From: Rhododendron vialii
Taxonomy: Eukaryota; Streptophyta; Magnoliopsida; Ericales; Ericaceae
Length of the DNA: 64,000 nt
Reading direction: 5' to 3'
Assembly (NCBI RefSeq): GCF_030253575.1
Contig: NC_080557.1
Location: 43,476,501 to 43,540,500 of the forward strand
The notes under the pieces were generated by a model. That model was not told the DNA's origin. It was given only the letters and a program-made list of their open reading frames with translations, and made no database searches. Made by a program: the position numbers and the translations under genes. This document shows, piece by piece, positions 45,510-57,546 of this stretch. Position 1 is the stretch's first letter; every line of letters begins with the position of its first letter.

Positions 45510-46500
45510 AAAAGTCGTAATTTTTTACTTTTTTGATTCCTCTTGATGAGATAAATCGAAAACTAAAAAAGTGAAGCGCAAAACTAACAAATGCAAAAAA
45601 AAAAAAAATGAATAATGACAAAAGCAAAAAAAAGTCTTAAAGGTAAAAAAAGTCGTTAGTGAGGGTTTTAGAAGGCCTTAAGACATATTAAGTGATTCTT
45701 ATATGGTTATATCCAGGTTATAAGGTGTTTATTATATTAACTTTTCTTTAATCATTTTAGATGTCCCTTCAATCTTCATATGCTATGCAATCGGCAGCCT
45801 ACCTTCGCACGCCTCCGTGACTCTTTAGGAGGCAACGCATACCTCGATTAAATCTTATGTAATCAAGTTAATGATCAAGAAAGTTCTAATGACTCTGAAA
45901 ACAGATTACGCGAACCGTACAAGATTGATAGTACGCGGACCTTATATGGTTTTATGCAACTCAATTCTCCCACCCTGAATAGACGCCTAGAGTTATGATC
46001 AAAGACCAAAAAAAAAAATTCAAGTTTGTTGTTATTTTTGTGAAGAAAAAAGATGTGTAAACCCCACAGATTAAGAAGTGGGATCATGCAGATATGTGTA
46101 TAAAATTGGAACAATAAATAGATATGTCTCCATCATCGCAGTCTTCAAATTTCAACAAGCGGAATACTCTGTTTCCCAGTTCACAAAATTCAATGGGAAA
46201 TGCATGTGCTCTGTATGCCTCTTGTGAGGAAAGAAACAAATATTCAATAAACATGGCAAAGAAAGGACTTTTGCAAAGCACTATTCGTTTATTTTTCTTA
46301 TTAATCAAATGATCTTCATCCTGATTAGCGTAAATCTTGCCTAGTAACTATTCTTGACATTTTATTTTTTTTTAAAATCAAGTGTCCGACCCTCTTCTTC
46401 TTGACAGAATATACATAGCTTTTGGACTCATTACCACAATAAATAAATAAATAAAAAGAATACGTTGCTACATGATATTGATGTTATAGTGTCCAACTAA

Positions 46501-46980
46501 GGGTATGTTTGGTTCAATGAAATGGAATTGACAATGGAATAGAATTGGGGTTGGAATGGAATTGGAGGAATTGAGATTGGAATATCCTTTCCATTCCCAA
46601 GTTTGGTTGTAGTAAGGAATAGCCATTCTCATCCGCAATAGAATGGTGCGGCAATAGTAGTTTTTGGTGTGGAAATAGTAATTTTTGTAGCAGCAATAGT
46701 AAATTTTGGTATGGCATTAGCAATTTTGAAAGTGAAAATAGTAATTTTCAGTGTGGCAATAGTGAATCTTGGAGTGGCACTAATAATTTTAGTGTGACAA
46801 AGAAATAGAATGACAATTCCTTAGTTTTTTTAGTGGAATGAAAAATTATTTACTAAAGTGAATAGTGATTCCATTTGAAATGATCATTCCATCATTTAAT
46901 GGTGAGCCAAACATATGAATAAGTATTTCATGAAATGACCATTTCATTTCAACATTGATTCCATCGAACCGAACATACCC
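46501..46980. mobile_element. MITE, 480 bp, with GGGTATGTTTGGTTC-type ends
   Basis: The left end GGGTATGTTTGGTTCAATG and the right end CGAACCGAACATACCC are inverted, followed by paired GGAAT/ATTCC-rich arms. The interior (about 46640-46800) is a degenerate repeat of about 30 bp around GCAATAGTAATTTT. No convincing target duplication. Confidence 0.75.
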
Positions 46981-47883
46981 ACAATTGTCCAATTATTAGA
47001 GATGTTAGGAAGAAGGGGCATGAACATTTATTGTTAGTTAAAGGTGCAGCCATAATTGAAGTGGAGAACAGCAAAACTTTATAATATAGCCCCTCAAATA
47101 ATTGAAGCATGACTAGAGGATGATGGAGATGCACAATTGGCCTGTGGCACTAGCTAGTTATTCTAGATAGGAAGCATGGAATTATGTTCTATGACGGTAG
47201 GTGAAGCAAAGCAAGGCACATTTGCTTTCAATATTGAATTGTAGTTTTGTATGGCAAGTATAACTTCATTTGCCATACAACTTTGATGGAAAGCCTATAT
47301 ATGGTAGTATGGTACACAATTCAAAAAAAATTTGTTATCAAAAAAGTGCAAAACTAAAATACCAAAGGAATGTGTAAGTAACCAAATAATGCATAACTAT
47401 TTTTGGGTGTACCGTAAACCCATTTTCGTAATTACTTATTTTTCGTTTTACGAGACAAGTTTTTCTCTCACATTACATCACCGTTAATTCAAAAAAATTA
47501 GTTAGTGGAACACACCCTGATAGTAGTACTATAAAATTGCATAACTGATGAGACAAAAAATATTTTTGCCAGACACCAAAATCACTCGTAGCGGGCACAA
47601 TAAATATGCGTATCATTCTCGAAAACTATTTGTACCATGTCCTTTCAAGATACACCCTTGTCGAAACATATACGAGTACTCAAATTTTGCATAACATACA
47701 CCGATAAAAATATGTAACGTACCTTTCTCCAACTTGGATATGTTCTACCAATGGTTTTTCACGTGCACCTGGAGGCGTACTGCCAAAGAACACCACAAGA
47801 ACTACTGCCCAAACACCAAGTTGGGATAAAGTGGAGTGACCGACCTCATCACTCCACCCACTTAACCCTCTGTCCCTCTTTGG

Positions 47884-48056
47884 TAGGGCCGCAAACCAGT
47901 CGAGTCAAATTTTACCGTGCTCAAGCTTGTTTATTAAGTTTTTAACAAATCCAAACTCGAGTTCAGTGAAAACTTAAAGAGTCAAGCTCGAGCTGAGCGG
48001 GCTTTCACTTGACTCGAGCTCGAGCTTGTTCATGAGCCTTAACGGACTAACGAAAA

Positions 48057-48103
<47 letters not shown>

Positions 48104-48471
48104 CTCATAGGCCACAACCAAAAATATTTTGATTGTGAAGGTCTATATCTTTCATTTTCCTATATATACTCTACAAGAAAATAATCTCAATTTTAAGATA
48201 ATAATATGTAATATGTTTTTGTAAGAATTCTGCGTCAGGGTATCAAAATGCTAATGCTAATTGTAATAATTAACGTAAAAAGTCTACTAAGTCTTGGCTT
48301 GCGAGCCAACTCGAGCTGAGCCTCTACTAGATTGTGTTCGGCTTGATAACGAAACGAGCCTAGAATTTGAGTTTGAGCCTATTTATTTATGTCTCGAGTC
48401 AAGCTCGAACGAGCTTTTACCGAGCCGAGTCTTAAACAGCTCACGAGAGGCTCTGTTCGTTTGCAGCCCTA
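47884..48471. mobile_element. Non-autonomous hAT element, 588 bp
   Basis: Perfect 8-bp target duplications CTCTTTGG (47876-47883 and 48472-48479). Ends TAGGGCCGCAAACC and GTTTGCAGCCCTA. Subterminal GAGCTCGAG-like repeats on both sides. A (TA)n tract occupies the middle. Confidence 0.92.
48060..48101. repeat. (TA)n microsatellite
   Basis: About 21 TA units inside the hAT element. Confidence 0.97.
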
Positions 48472-49594
48472 CTCTTTGGCCCCATGCCTCCTATTGTGAT
48501 GACAGTATGACACTGAAGAACATGCACAAATGTTTTTGATGGTGAGGCTTTTAATGCATGTTTTGTCGATATTCCATTGACTTGATTTTAAATTAAGACG
48601 TCAAGACTTACATAATGACCCGTGTGAATCTACGAATGAGACCGTTATGAGTCCTAATCACATGAGGAATTAATAAACGATGGAGCACGTAAGCGTAATC
48701 CCGTCTTGATCCTGTCGGGAGTTCTAATTAACCTTTTGAGGGAACGAGCAATTTCGCATTGAATGCATATGATGGCAACAAGGGGAGGAACGTGTTCATG
48801 CCTTCATCGATTCTCAAGAGGTAAAGCCAAGCAAAGAGGAATGAGAGACGAGGCCGGTCTTATGAAGTTGATTTTTTCTAATTGCTCCTTAATTCTCACT
48901 TTCCGAAAAAAAAATTATTTAAATTCAGACCGTTTAAAAAAACACAAATGAACAGTTAAAATGATGCATGACAGAAATGCTGTGAACCTCTGCATAGCAG
49001 GCCCCCGAGTTCTAAAATATGAGTGGGCATAAAAAGAGCCCATGAATAGACAAACGCTCAGCATGAGCAGAATCAAGACCCCGTATAAATGAGTGGACAA
49101 AAATCCATTTGTGACATAAGTAGTAAAGGTTTTTTCTTAAATGAATGAAGAAAGAAAGAAAGAAGGCACTCAAATTCACATGCTCAACTGAATTATTGGT
49201 ACGAATCAACCTCATAGAGTCACCGTCACCAATCTTGTAAATATTATCCTCACGTGAACCCATCTTTCACTGACACAGGTACTTGAGATTTCTCCAAACA
49301 TTCGTATTGGATTTTTGGATAATGAGTGGAGAGAGATAAAAAAAAAAAAGAAAATTTATTGAGGATCATGCGCAGAAATAAAGTCCAAAATCCAAATTCT
49401 AAAACAAACAAGGCCGCTTATATGGCCAAACTCAACTATTACCAGGTGAAGTAATAACTCAATGTATTTGTAATAGTTGAAGCATACCTCGACAAATTTT
49501 AGGCAAACCACTATGATTGTTCACTAGTAGGGATTCGGTTAAAATGCACTTTTGCTCCTTATGAATTAGCCCAATGAAACTCGATAGCACTTAA

Positions 49595-49893
49595 CGACTC
49601 GTTTGGTGGGTTGATAAAATTTTGTGAGATAAAGAAAAAGGGTGAACAAAAGGTGAAATATGATATATGGAGGGTTTAATTAAGAAGAGATGATTAGCTA
49701 AGAAATGGTTTGTTTAGTAGATAATATGGGTGGGTATTGGGTAAGAGTGTTTGAATGGTTTTCGAGTACACACAACTACACAAGTAATTCCCCGCACCCG
49801 GATAAATTTACTATGAGGTATGGGGTGGGATAAGCAATTCGGGTGAAAATGGCAAACCATACACTGAATAAAAATCCCCCGACAAACAGGCCG
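49595..49893. mobile_element. Possible MITE
   Basis: GACTCGTTTGGTGGG at the left and GACAAACAGGCC at the right look like imperfect inverted ends around AT-rich DNA. No target duplication confirmed. Confidence 0.35.
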
Positions 49894-50267
49894 TGAAGAC
49901 ACTGAAGAGTTTCAAGCATAAAATCTAGGATGGAACGAATTTTGATTAATTTCAAGTCTTACCACCATGCCGAATTATCGATCCCTTAACATTACGTGCA
50001 ACTTAATTTGGATAATTATATGTGAAACTAACTTGATTTGGTGGTCAAGGTCTAATACTCAGTAGTTTACTTTTTCCTTGTGTTGGGGTTCGAAAACTCT
50101 GAAATTCAGTCAATTATAATGCGCCCAGTTCATATTGGACTTTACGCCACCTTTAATTTGGTCCTCCACTAGTAGACAGTGAGATTAATCTCATAAAATT
50201 AGAGTAAATTGGCTCAAACACTTGACTTTAAATAAAAAGCTTAAATATTGGTATCGATTGAAATGAC

Positions 50268-50575
50268 CAGTTTATAGGGCCTATCTCGAGGTCCTGCATG
50301 AATGATTCGAACCATTCAGTAATTTTAAAATAATTCTTTGAGCAGCCTTACAAAAAAATCAGTCTAATCGGATAACTACAAGTGCTTGATCGAATGTACT
50401 AGTTTTTCATTCAGAATCTAGGATCCTATATTCTAAATGAAAAAATGGTATACTGGATTAAGCCTTTGCAGTTATCCGATTGAGCCGATTTTTCGTATAG
50501 TCACTCAAAAAATATTTAAAAATTATTAACAGCTCAGATCATTCGTGCAAAATCTCTAAACGGGCTCCGCAAACC
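50268..50575. mobile_element. Foldback-type MITE
   Basis: Inverted arms pair AATCGGATAACTACAAGTGC with its near-inverse at about 50465-50485 and AGGGCCTATCTCGAGG with sequence near 50560. It is organised like the element at 16580. Confidence 0.45.
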
Positions 50576-50890
50576 AATCTGTACTCTATCGTTACATTTC
50601 GATCGGTACCTATAGTATTTTCGTTACATCGTTAACTATAGTATGAGAAACATGTATAGACAGTATAGTGGATCTATGGAGTTGATCCAAATAAGCACAC
50701 GTCTATCATTAAAATAAAAATAAAAATTAATTTTGACACTTCAAAAATTACAACATCAGTTGCATAAAAAGAATTTTAAAAAAATCACGGGAGCCTTCCT
50801 CACCTACCTTCACATGCACACAACAACAAAAGACAACAAAACCGAACAAATCCCCACTCCATTACAAGCCGTAATGCACAGCCCCCTACC

Positions 50891-50942
50891 TCTTTCTCTC
50901 TCTCCTTTTCCTCTCTCACTTTTCCCTCTCTCTCTCTCTCTT
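50891..50942. repeat. CT-rich tract in the TBL leader
   Basis: An imperfect CT/CCTTTT run ending in CTCTCTCTCTCTC, 18 bp before the TBL ATG. Confidence 0.93.
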
Positions 50943-50959
50943 CCAAAAGCATCTTAACA

Positions 50960-53513
50960 ATGGCGCTTCTCGGTTTCCCATCCTCCCGCCGCGCCTTTCC
51001 CTACCTCCTAACGATTCTTTTTCTCTCTTGCGGGCAAATCCACAGAGCTTCATCGGTTTTGCTATCCGGCCTGAAGAACCACCACGGTAACCACCACCAA
51101 AGGAAGCCCCTGGTCCACCCCAACCAGACCACCTGTGCTCTGTTCATGGGCACTTGGGTCCGCGATGATTCCTACCCTGTCTACCAATCCTCTGCTTGCC
51201 CAATCGTCGACCCGGAGTTCAACTGCCAAATGTACGGCCGGCCCGACTCCGATTACCTCAAGCTCCGCTGGCAACCCGCCAATTGTGAGCTCCCCAGGTG
51301 AGTAATTTGTAAGTAATTTACATTTATCGAAAGCTCTGTTCCACTCAAGGGAAGTTTTACAGATAAGCTGAGACCAATTTTTGTGGGCTCCCTTTTCTTC
51401 TACACCGTTCCGTAGGCTTGAGTATGGCAACACCATTTTGCATAATATCTAGAGGCTTTGTCGGGCCTTTAACTTTAGAGCTCCGAAATTAGTCGAGATG
51501 AGCGCAAGTTGGCCAGAACATCAGTTATCAGAAAATAGAAGTAGTGAAACAAAAAGCATGCAAGAAAGAAAATCATTTGGAAAAAGTCTGTATAACTAGC
51601 CTGATTATTGCCCTCATTTGTGTTTAGCTATTTTCGTTTCATTGTTCTCTATTGTTGCAAAATATTGTGACAGTAGCATACCCAATCTGTTTGCGTGACA
51701 TATTTGTATCGACTATCGCTTACAATGCTACTCCTCCCGTCCCAAAACTATAATTCACGATGAAAAAAACCTGCAATTCCCGTTACACGAAGTTATTAGC
51801 AATTTCCGTTGCATTATTCTCCATTTTTTGCATTAACACTAATACTTGTGGTACTCAGACATGCTCACTATCGCAACCATAGCGTTTCTCTTTTCGTAAC
51901 ATTTGTCTTTGTGGTTTTAGGTTCGATGGGCTCGAGTTTCTGTCGAAAATGCGAGGGAAAACAGTAATGTTTGTGGGTGACTCTCTGGGGAGGAACCAAT
52001 GGGAGTCGTTGATTTGTATGATCTCGGCTGGTGTGTCTCGATCAGCGACCCAAGTGAGGAGGGGAGATCCTCTCTCCACATTCACGTTCTTGGTAAGCTG
52101 TGTACAATATTAATGAGACAGCTCTTTTATTAATTAATTAATTCTATCTTTAGGGCCCTGATGTGGGTTTTTTACGAGGAGATATCTTTTTACCGGCGGA
52201 GCCGTGAATAATTATTTACGGAGCAAATTGCGATTGGTTGCTGCTGTAAAAAACTTGTTCACGACTAATTAAATATCTCTCCTTTTATGATTTGGGTTTT
52301 GTTATGGTAACATGCAGGACTATGGTGTATCTGTGTCTTTCTACAGAGCTCCGTATCTGGTGGACATTGATTCGGTGCAGGGGAAGAGGGTTTTGAAACT
52401 GGACGATGCGTCTGGAAACGGGAACGCCTGGAGGGATGCGGATGTGCTCTCGTTTAACACCGGTCACTGGTGGAGCCACAAGGGCGGTCTTCAAGGGTTA
52501 GCAATTTTAATCGTGATCATTCCCTTGCTATACTGCATAGATTACTGTTTTTCTCGTGTGTCCGAGTCAGCTTACGAGCACTTCGATAATCTTAGGAGAC
52601 CAAACCAATCTCACCCTCATTTACGGGATTCTCAATTAAAGCCAGAGTAAAAGTTTGTATTAAACTGAACCCAAAGGGGTTGAGATTATTGTTCTTAGTC
52701 AAACGATTAGATTAAAATAACGAAGTGCTACATTAATTTGTGGAATAATTAAATTAAATCTACGACAGGACAACCCAAGAAATAATCTTACACGAAAAAA
52801 ATAAACTAACGAAAGACTACTATATATAGGTGAGTGATAAATACACTTCTTCTTCTTCTTTTAAAAAAAATTGCATGTAATGTAACGAGTTTTATGACCT
52901 TGATGCCATCCGGAGAACACTTTAATAATCTCAACCGTTCACTATAATAAAGTTCACTTTGAAGATGATCATGTTATCGAATATTGGTTTGTCAATTGTA
53001 TTACGAGAGGATCACATTTGTGGGCCGGATGGCATAAAACTCCTATACATTTGTTAAAGTTAAAGTTTATTGAGCTAAACATTTGGGTAAAGCTCAAAAA
53101 GGCATCTTTCGGGGTTTATTCACTTATATTTTTGAAAATATTTGGATAAAAATTATTTATTTATTTTTTTAATTCTTCTTTTCGAGATAAATAAAAAATT
53201 CATAAAAATTAAATGTAAAATTAACAAACGCAAAAAAAAATGAATTAAGAAAAAATCTCAAAAATCTTAGCGGTAGCCTTGGCTCTTTAATTTGAAGGCA
53301 GACATAAAGATGTATGAATTATTGGGAGTGATGAACGTGGATGTGTAGGTGGGATTACATGGAATCGGGAGGGTCATTCTACCAAGATATGGATCGATTG
53401 GTTGCTTTAGAGAGAGGGCTAAGGACGTGGGCCAGATGGGTGGATGCCAATGTTGACTACAGTAGAACCAGGGTCTTCTTCCAATCCATCTCTCCCACTC
53501 ACTACAAGTAAGT

Positions 53514-53554
<41 letters not shown>

Positions 53555-56076
53555 TTATTGGTTGTTGAATGCCAGCTCTCAGGCATTTGCCTTTTCGTTC
53601 ACGAGGAAACTGAAAAGAGTGCCATTCATCAGTGCATTATGATAGCTGTTATCCGATTTCAAGAAAATTGATAGCTGTAATCACTAAGGGCATCTCCAAT
53701 CTAACAATTTCTATTCTTCCATTTGGAGGATTAATTAAAATATAATTTTGTATTAAAAAGTGATTTCGAAGGATTTTATTATTCCTATTAACTTTAATCC
53801 ACACATCTCTATTCCTCCATATTCCTCCGTTCCCTCAACTAGAAACAAAAGAAAACAAGGAGAGATTTGTAGTTGGGGACCAAACTCAGCCTCTCTAATT
53901 CAATATATTTCATGTTTGCCTCTCTTCATCCATAAATTTTTGACCCTCCAAATATGGAGGATCAAAACCAATCCTCAAAAATTGAGAAAAATATGGAGGA
54001 GGAGTTGGATTAATTAATTCCTCCAAGATGGAGGAATGAAGAGAGATTTGGAAATATAAAGTATACATTGGAGACGCTCTAAGGGCCCGTTCCGCTAAGT
54101 ACTTATTTTTCGTTTTACGTGATAAATGATTTTCTTACAATACATTTAAAAAATAAAAGTATTTATTTTTGTTAGGGGAACGGGGCCCAATTATGCATTA
54201 TCAATTTATCATGCATGAGAGTATGTTATTGAAACCTTAATGCCGTTTTAAGCTTTACCTTAATTTCACCATCACTTCAACTTTTCTTGGCCCAAAGGAT
54301 TCAGGCATCAGAAAGTAGTTTTATCCAAATGAGGATTGCCGGTATTCATTGACAAAAACAAAGAGATTACTATCCGGCACTCTCTTTCCGGATAATTATA
54401 CCAAAAATTGAAAATTTTCTTTTTGGGTACTTCGGAATATATACCAAAAACTGTTATCAAAGGAACAAAACAAACATAGGGACAAGGGAGGCATATCTCC
54501 CAGCGAAACTACCGGTTTTTCTGTCTTTATTTACGTGTATTTACAACAGCTCAAAAAAAAAATTCACATTCGTTTTTGCGTAAAATTTTGGTAAAAATAA
54601 GAGTCATGTCATAAATTTATGTGAATAAAAACAAAAAATATGGTGCAATAAAACGTTAGTATTGATTACTTTCATGAGTTTCATCTGCTATATGTCCGAA
54701 ACTGGTGGTGTGTAGTCACAAGGGTTAGTCCGGTTGGTTGGTGAGTTTGCTCTCCATACAATTGATCAATTTTCGATTCTTGAGGTCAGGCCGCAAGAAA
54801 GTAATGTCTTCAGAATTCCCTAGTCAGCTATTCCTGACGTTGATAGCCTGTTTTTGACCGGATCGGAAATAAGATTAGTCAAGGTGCGCGTAAACTGGTC
54901 CGGACATTCCTGAGCGTAAGAGAAAAAAAATTGGTGTGTTAGGTTTGCAAGCTTTTCCAACCTTGTGAATATTTTAAAAACGTGGAGCAGTGTTGCCTAG
55001 TATGTGAAGGAACATGTGGCCATGGTGTTCACGTTATTTTCAGACACCAGTTTCGTCGGTGGAACCAAACATGTGCACTGCATTAATGCGACAAAAAAAG
55101 TTACTCCTGCGTTGGTAATGCAACCACAGGAAGAATGAGTAAAGTTCTCCAATCATCCAACATTAATGTGTGATCAAGCTTGAGCCTCACTTGTAGGATT
55201 GATAAACGAGCCGATCAGCTAGTTATTTAAAGCTTGATTTGTTGTATAACATGTTTAGGTTTGATTTGTTTATGAGGTGAGCTGATTTCAAACGATCTTC
55301 AAATTTGAGCAGTTCATGAACCGATCTCGAGTAGCTTGAACTCGAGCAGTTTGATTTCTTTATCAGCCCTACTCACCGGTAGCCCAATCCCTGCTCCGTC
55401 TCCTCCCCCAGTCATGATATTAGGCCCTTCTGAATTGCACGTTGAGCAACGGTGGAGTATCAGGACATGTAGTAAAGTTCGTAAATTCGCAGTGTTAACG
55501 GTATTGATGGTATAAAACTGTACATAGCGAAAAATTGGTTGCGCCCGCGAATTTTGTCAAAATCGAATAGGATGTATGAGTCGAGAGGCATGTGATTTTT
55601 CTTGATGTTTTTCTGTTTGCTTTTTTCTTTTGTTGTTTTTCCCTTGCTTTTGGTTTATTTTCCGTTAGCCACCAAAAACACATACTCGCAAGAGTCACTT
55701 TTGGCCTCAAATTCAGCATAATACCAACCATTTCCCTGATCTCAATCGCAGCCCGGGTGACTGGAATTCTGGGGCAGCGACGAAGAGCTGCTACGGCGAG
55801 ACCGTGCCGACAAGCGGCACAACCTACCCGGGGATATACCCTAATCAAATGCAGGTGGTTCAGGAGGTGATAAATGAAATGAACACCCCTACGTTCCTGC
55901 TCGATATAACAACACTGTCGGCAATGCGGAAAGACGCTCATCCCTCCATCTACAGCGGCGACCTGAGCCCCGAACAAAGGGCTAACCCTGACCACTCCGC
56001 TGACTGCAGCCATTGGTGCCTCCCTGGCTTGCCTGATACTTGGAACCAATTGTTCTACACTGCTTTGTTCTTCTAA
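50960..56076 (+). CDS. TBL45: Trichome birefringence-like protein (PMR5/TBL44-45 type, putative wall polysaccharide O-acetyltransferase)
   Basis: Five exons: 50960-51297, 51921-52092, 52318-52496, 53349-53507, 55752-56076, all phases consistent, 390 aa. An N-terminal signal peptide or anchor (about 1-31) leads to the TBL domain: [20 protein letters not shown] with conserved Cys, the catalytic GDS (G132-D133-S134 in [13 protein letters not shown]), [10 protein letters not shown], and the C-terminal D..H pair in [15 protein letters not shown] (D367, H370). Family knowledge: Golgi proteins that acetylate xylan, pectin or mannan; PMR5 affects pectin and powdery mildew susceptibility. All catalytic residues are present. 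Introns carry MITEs and a SINE, and intron 4 begins with CT/CA microsatellites. It is flanked by the two asparagine synthetase copies and reads opposite to them. The clade assignment rests on resemblance and on the TBL45 neighbourhood in Arabidopsis. Confidence 0.93.
52887..53042. mobile_element. MITE in TBL intron 3
   Basis: The left end GAGTTTTATGACCTTGATGC and the right end GGCATAAAACTC pair, including the shared GATGCCATCCGG and its inverse CCGGATGGCAT. About 156 bp. Confidence 0.65.
53514..53553. repeat. (CT)n/(CA)n compound microsatellite at the start of TBL intron 4
   Basis: Twelve CT then eight CA units, beginning 6 nt after the 5' splice site at 53508. Confidence 0.97.
53688..54079. 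mobile_element. PIF/Harbinger-type MITE, 392 bp
   Basis: TAA target duplications (53685-53687 and 54080-54082). Ends GGGCATCTCCAAT and ATTGGAGACGCTC. The interior pairs ATTCCTCCATATT with ATATGGAGGA repeats. In TBL intron 4. Confidence 0.85.
54083..54188. mobile_element. MITE, 106 bp, GGGCCCGTTCC ends
   Basis: Inverted ends GGGCCCGTTCC and GGAACGGGGCCC abut the target site of the preceding MITE. It shares TAAGTACTTATTTTT-type arms with the element at 29119. Confidence 0.75.
54714..54931 (+). mobile_element. Au-like SINE, 218 bp
   Basis: 8-bp target duplications TGGTGTGT (54706-54713 and 54932-54939). The 5' region has the tRNA-like GTCCGGTTGGTTGGTGAG. The 3' part reads GATTAGTCAAGGTGCGCG then CTGGTCCGGAC and ends in poly-A, a signature I recall for the plant Au SINE family. 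In TBL intron 4. Confidence 0.78.
55194..55371. mobile_element. Small hAT-type MITE, 178 bp
   Basis: Ends TAGGATTGATAAACGAG and TTTCTTTATCAGCCCTA. Imperfect 8-bp flanks CTCACTTG and CTCACCGG. The internal GAGCTCGAG-like motifs match the element at 47884. Confidence 0.6.
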
Positions 56077-57546
56077 AGTTTTCTGCTTTGTTCTTCTCAA
56101 GTTTTACTAGTATGGATTTGGGTTTAGACTTTCTGTAGGTTATTTGGTATACACCTAGAAATTGGGGCAAATTGAACCTTATAGATGTCTCTCTCTCTTG
56201 TAAAATAAATAGTGCATTTGGGAATTGGGGGGCTTGTGCTGTTCCTTTCAGAAATAAGGCTGCTTATTTCCATGTTGACTAGTTGAAGTTTGAACAGAAT
56301 CACTTAATTCATTACCACTGATGAATCAACATTTCTTTGTCCCTTTTCTCTCTTTATGTGATTTGTATGACTCGGTTTTCCAATGATGTCTTGTATCCAA
56401 AGACCAACCAATGCAATTGAGAAACATGTCACCGGACTAGGCAAGTCAACGCCCGGCATGTGCTTGTCACCCGGGCTTAGGAGACATGGCCCCGACATGT
56501 GCTTGTAACCGCTTGGCTCTGGCACATCGCGCTTGACGCCGCATACATCTTGGAAAGAAAGCTTCTGAATGTCTGAAAGTTCAAGAAATCTCCTTTCGCA
56601 ACCGAAATGATTTATTTAAGCTCTATTATCCTAACCCCAAGCGTTGGGTCTAAAGATGGTTGCTTGGAAGGGAAAGAACAGGATTCAGTTGGACTGGCCA
56701 ACTGGAGGTCCGCATTTTATTTTTTGCTTGAAAGGAAAATTGCCTAAAATATCTAGGTTGAACCACCTAATCATCCTCATACATTTTAGGGGAAATTAAA
56801 CTAGGCCTAGAGGATTGACAACTCCATTGGAACTTGGATTTGCTGCGTTTTTGCTGGAAGTTTGGCGTATTTGTTTGCTTCACGATAGACGTGCTTAAGC
56901 ATTTATCTGGCCAAGCCTTTCCATTAGGAACCTACATTCACTGATTAGGCCAAAAAAAAAAGGCAATTTTGGTCATTGCTTATCATCAGAAGAACAGCAG
57001 CTTCGGCATTAGTTTCAATCTCTCGTCATTGAAGTTCAAATTAACCGCTAATTCTGCTTCTAAACTGGCTGTTACTACCATATACTGCTGGTATTTGCCT
57101 CGTGACGGATCATTTCCTGTCTTTTTCCAGCAAGTGGGATGAATTTCGTCTAGTTTTCTTCGACTATTAAAACATAACTGTACCGGAAACTGGTAACACA
57201 ATGAAACCAACATGTTATTATTGCTATTAAGATTGGCAAATAACTTCCATTTCAAACGAACAAATTTTGTAATTAACTGAAACAAAAGTCATCGTACTAG
57301 CAAAGGAGGTCACAGCTCGACCTCCAACTTGAAGTTTTACACGTATTACTTCAACGACACATTACACGGCTCAGAACTTGACCTCATACAATGTAACGAT
57401 CAGGTTGTCTGTTGCAACACCAAACATTATTTTAGTTCCACACATTAACTAACAAACTTTCACACATCGGGATATCTAAAAGTCCCGTGAGAGCTTTAAT
57501 TTCTACGATCAAACACTCATGAAAGACACTCCTTGAAACAGGGGTA
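56077..57546. other. Convergent intergenic interval between TBL and asparagine synthetase
   Basis: 3' flanks of two converging genes, with AAATAAAT-type poly-A signals near 56205. 56430-56520 has a GC-rich imperfect direct repeat (CATGTGCTTGTCACC / CATGTGCTTGTAACC). From about 57128 the sequence is homologous to the pseudogene 3' flank at 42258-42721. No gene seen. Confidence 0.6.

Larger units (their letters stand above)
45206..50959. other. Intergenic interval between the pseudogene and the TBL gene
   Basis: No gene. Contains a 30-bp-arm hairpin (45434-45509), a 480-bp terminal-repeat MITE, a complete hAT element, a possible MITE (about 49595-49893), a foldback element (about 50268-50575) and the CT-rich TBL leader. 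Confidence 0.6.
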
